Assembly (NCBI GenBank): GCA_030612585.1
Contig: JAUWNP010000053.1
Coordinates: 1 to 24,053 of the forward strand
DNA length: 24,053 nt
Direction of reading: 5' to 3'
Source of the DNA: Anaerolineae bacterium
Lineage (GTDB): Bacteria; Chloroflexota; Anaerolineae; B4-G1
This document shows, piece after piece, positions 22,386-24,053 of this stretch. The notes under the pieces are model-generated. The model did no database searches. It was not told the DNA's origin and saw nothing but the letters and a program-made list of their open reading frames with translations. Every line of letters begins with the position of its first letter. Position 1 is the first letter of the stretch. Made by a program: the position numbers and the translations under genes.

Positions 22386-24053
22386 GCCCAGTCATCCCCA
22401 TCGGCACGACCAAAGGTCCTGGTGAAACAGTCCACGAGTACATCTTCATCACGCCGGACCGCGAACGGACCGCCAAGGTCGGCGAGTTCGTCTACTATGA
22501 AACATCAGTGGTTGGCCAATCCCGCCGCGTGCTGGGGCGTATCACCGGGCGGCGTCCAGTGCGCTTGTTTCCCGATGGCTTTCTGGCTGATCCCAATGTC
22601 CCCCCAGCCGAGGTCGCGGCGATGATCGGCTACACCGGACAGGATCACGAATTGTTTGAGGTCGGCGTCGTGGTCTTGGGCTATTACGATGAAGCGTTGG
22701 GCGACTTTATCAATCCCCGGCTGCCACCCCGCGCCGGCGTGCCCATCTACGTGGCCGAGGACGATATGCTGGCCCGTGTCCTCAGCAAGCGAGCCATGGG
22801 CGAGATCGGGGCTGCACATGTTGGCTCGCTCCTCAGCCGTCCGGTCGGTGAGGTGCCTATTGCCATTGACCTGCGGGCGGTTACCAGCACCCACTTGGCG
22901 ATCATCGCCAGCACTGGATCCGGCAAAAGCTACCTGGCTGGCGTGCTCATCGAAGAGTTGATGTCCCCTCGCAACCGGGCAGCCGTGCTCATCGTGGATC
23001 CCCACGCTGAGTACGACACGCTGACTCAGATGCAGGGATTGGATGCCTTTGCCAGTGATGCAGGTTATCGGCCACAGGTCGAGATCATCCATCCCGAAGA
23101 CGTCAAGGTGCGCATTTCATCCCTGACACTGGGCGACTTACGCTACCTGCTGCCCGAGATGTCAGAGCGGATGCACTATGTCCTGGGCCGGGCTTATAGG
23201 CTGGTTGGGCGTAAGTACGGTGAAAAGTGGACGCTGGCGCAGCTTCGGCTGGCGGTACGCGAAGCCGAGAGGCAAATGAACCGCAAAGCTGGACAGAGCG
23301 TCGAAGAACAAATGGAGGAACTGTCTCAGGACGATGATTTTGTCTCCGCCGGTGCGGTGATCTGGCGGATCAACTCGCGTCTGGAAAACTCTGCCATTTT
23401 CAACGATTTCCAGAGTTTGCCTCTCGACCGACTCTTTCGGCCAGGGCAGTGTACCGTGTTGCAGCTCAACGAGGTAGATCATCGAGAGCAGCAGGTCGTC
23501 GTGGCCACGTTGCTGCGACGGCTGCTCTACGCGCGCACGCAGACGGAGAAACGGCTGGCCGTCGAGGGCGACGAGACGTATTTGCCCTACCCGACGTTTG
23601 TGCTCATTGAGGAGGCGCACAATTTCGCACCAGCCGCGGCCGACCTGGTGAGCTCGCAGGTCCTCAAGACCATCCTGTCCGAAGGGCGCAAGTTCGGCGT
23701 GGCCGTGGGGCTCATCAGCCAGCGCCCTGGCAAGCTGGACGCCGACGTGCTCTCCCAGTGCATGACTCAGTTCATTCTGCGCATCGTCAACCCGGTGGAT
23801 CAGGCCCGCGTGGCGGAGAGTGTCGAGAGCGTGGGGCGCGATCTGTTGAAGGAATTGCCAGCGTTGTCCAAAGGCCAGGCCATCATCGCCGGTGCAGCGG
23901 TCAACACGCCGATGCTGTGCCGGGTACGTCGCCGCATCACCGATCACGGTGCCGAGGACATGGACGCTCCGGCGTGCTGGCTGGAATGGTTTGCGGATGA
24001 TCGGGCAAGCCAGCGCGAACGTGATTTGGCGCTACCTTCCGAGCCAGAGACGC
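22382..24053 (+). CDS. herA: HerA-type FtsK-like DNA translocase, 3' truncated by window
   Basis: The frame opens at GTG 22382, overlapping the preceding TGA by four bases, and stays open to the window edge (557 codons). Seen: an N-terminal HAS barrel (about 1-140), Walker A ASTGSGKSYL with K182, Walker B FVLIEEAH with E410/E411, then the HerA-specific run GLISQRPGKLDADVLSQC followed by TQFILRIVNPVDQ. HerA forms a hexameric ring that pumps duplex DNA into NurA, in concert with Mre11-Rad50, during end resection. The canonical wording of these motifs makes this the housekeeping-type HerA rather than the variants fused to or paired with SIR2 or DUF4297 defence effectors. The C-terminus is not seen. 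Confidence 0.92.
   Translation, partial: MSPVIPIGTTKGPGETVHEYIFITPDRERTAKVGEFVYYETSVVGQSRRVLGRITGRRPVRLFPDGFLADPNVPPAEVAAMIGYTGQDHELFEVGVVVLGYYDEALGDFINPRLPPRAGVPIYVAEDDMLARVLSKRAMGEIGAAHVGSLLSRPVGEVPIAIDLRAVTSTHLAIIASTGSGKSYLAGVLIEELMSPRNRAAVLIVDPHAEYDTLTQMQGLDAFASDAGYRPQVEIIHPEDVKVRISSLTLGDLRYLLPEMSERMHYVLGRAYRLVGRKYGEKWTLAQLRLAVREAERQMNRKAGQSVEEQMEELSQDDDFVSAGAVIWRINSRLENSAIFNDFQSLPLDRLFRPGQCTVLQLNEVDHREQQVVVATLLRRLLYARTQTEKRLAVEGDETYLPYPTFVLIEEAHNFAPAAADLVSSQVLKTILSEGRKFGVAVGLISQRPGKLDADVLSQCMTQFILRIVNPVDQARVAESVESVGRDLLKELPALSKGQAIIAGAAVNTPMLCRVRRRITDHGAEDMDAPACWLEWFADDRASQRERDLALPSEPET

Noticed and set aside
22382..24053. HerA as part of a SIR2-HerA or DUF4297-HerA defence system
   Set aside because: The ATPase motifs are canonical HerA and its neighbours are nurA, mre11 and rad50; no SIR2 or DUF4297 domain is visible in the window.

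Overview
The window is a high-GC bacterial segment, most like Chloroflexota (Anaerolineae-type). That assignment is inferred from gene content, the style of the palindromic intergenic repeats, a secreted protease ending in a hydrophobic 'FPLV' tail, a remnant of an archaeal-type ATPase, and an archaeal-style Mre11-Rad50-NurA-HerA cluster in a bacterial setting. No rRNA, tRNA or CRISPR array was seen.

Region 1 (1-6292) is metabolic and reads on the + strand. It holds a 5'-truncated PreA-type dihydropyrimidine dehydrogenase subunit with two 4Fe-4S clusters, a dihydropyrimidinase/D-hydantoinase, a 2-hydroxy-3-oxopropionate-reductase-type dehydrogenase, and a large unusual transketolase. The first two genes fit reductive pyrimidine catabolism; the role of the other two there is unproven. 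A 35-bp inverted repeat brackets the hydantoinase gene. A second repeat family (CACGGAT-rich) brackets the transketolase. A small probable membrane protein with its own promoter lies convergently at 3460-3663.

Region 2 (6293-11739) starts with a 17-bp-stem terminator hairpin and a good sigma-70-like promoter. They precede a 1479-residue secreted subtilisin-family protease whose C-terminal half contains an almost gap-free internal duplication at an exact 1593-nt offset. Behind it is a decaying C-terminal fragment of an archaeal-type ATPase (DUF234-like): no ATPase domain, an apparent internal deletion, and a frameshift in a G8 run.

Region 3 (11747-24053, open at the right edge) is one tightly packed operon with its own promoter: mre11 - rad50 - nurA - [PD-(D/E)XK nuclease resembling HamA - SF2 helicase with C-terminal HIRAN domain] - HAS-barrel protein - herA (truncated). 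Neighbouring genes overlap or lie within 4 nt, except for a 30-nt gap after mre11 that carries a palindromic repeat. The bracketed pair is strikingly AT-rich (hand counts of 33-40% G+C in sample lines, against about 72% in sample lines on either side). It looks like a Hachiman-type antiphage module inserted, in operon-compatible form, between nurA and the HAS-barrel/herA genes. This composite of end-resection machinery and an embedded nuclease-helicase defence pair is the most interesting feature of the window.
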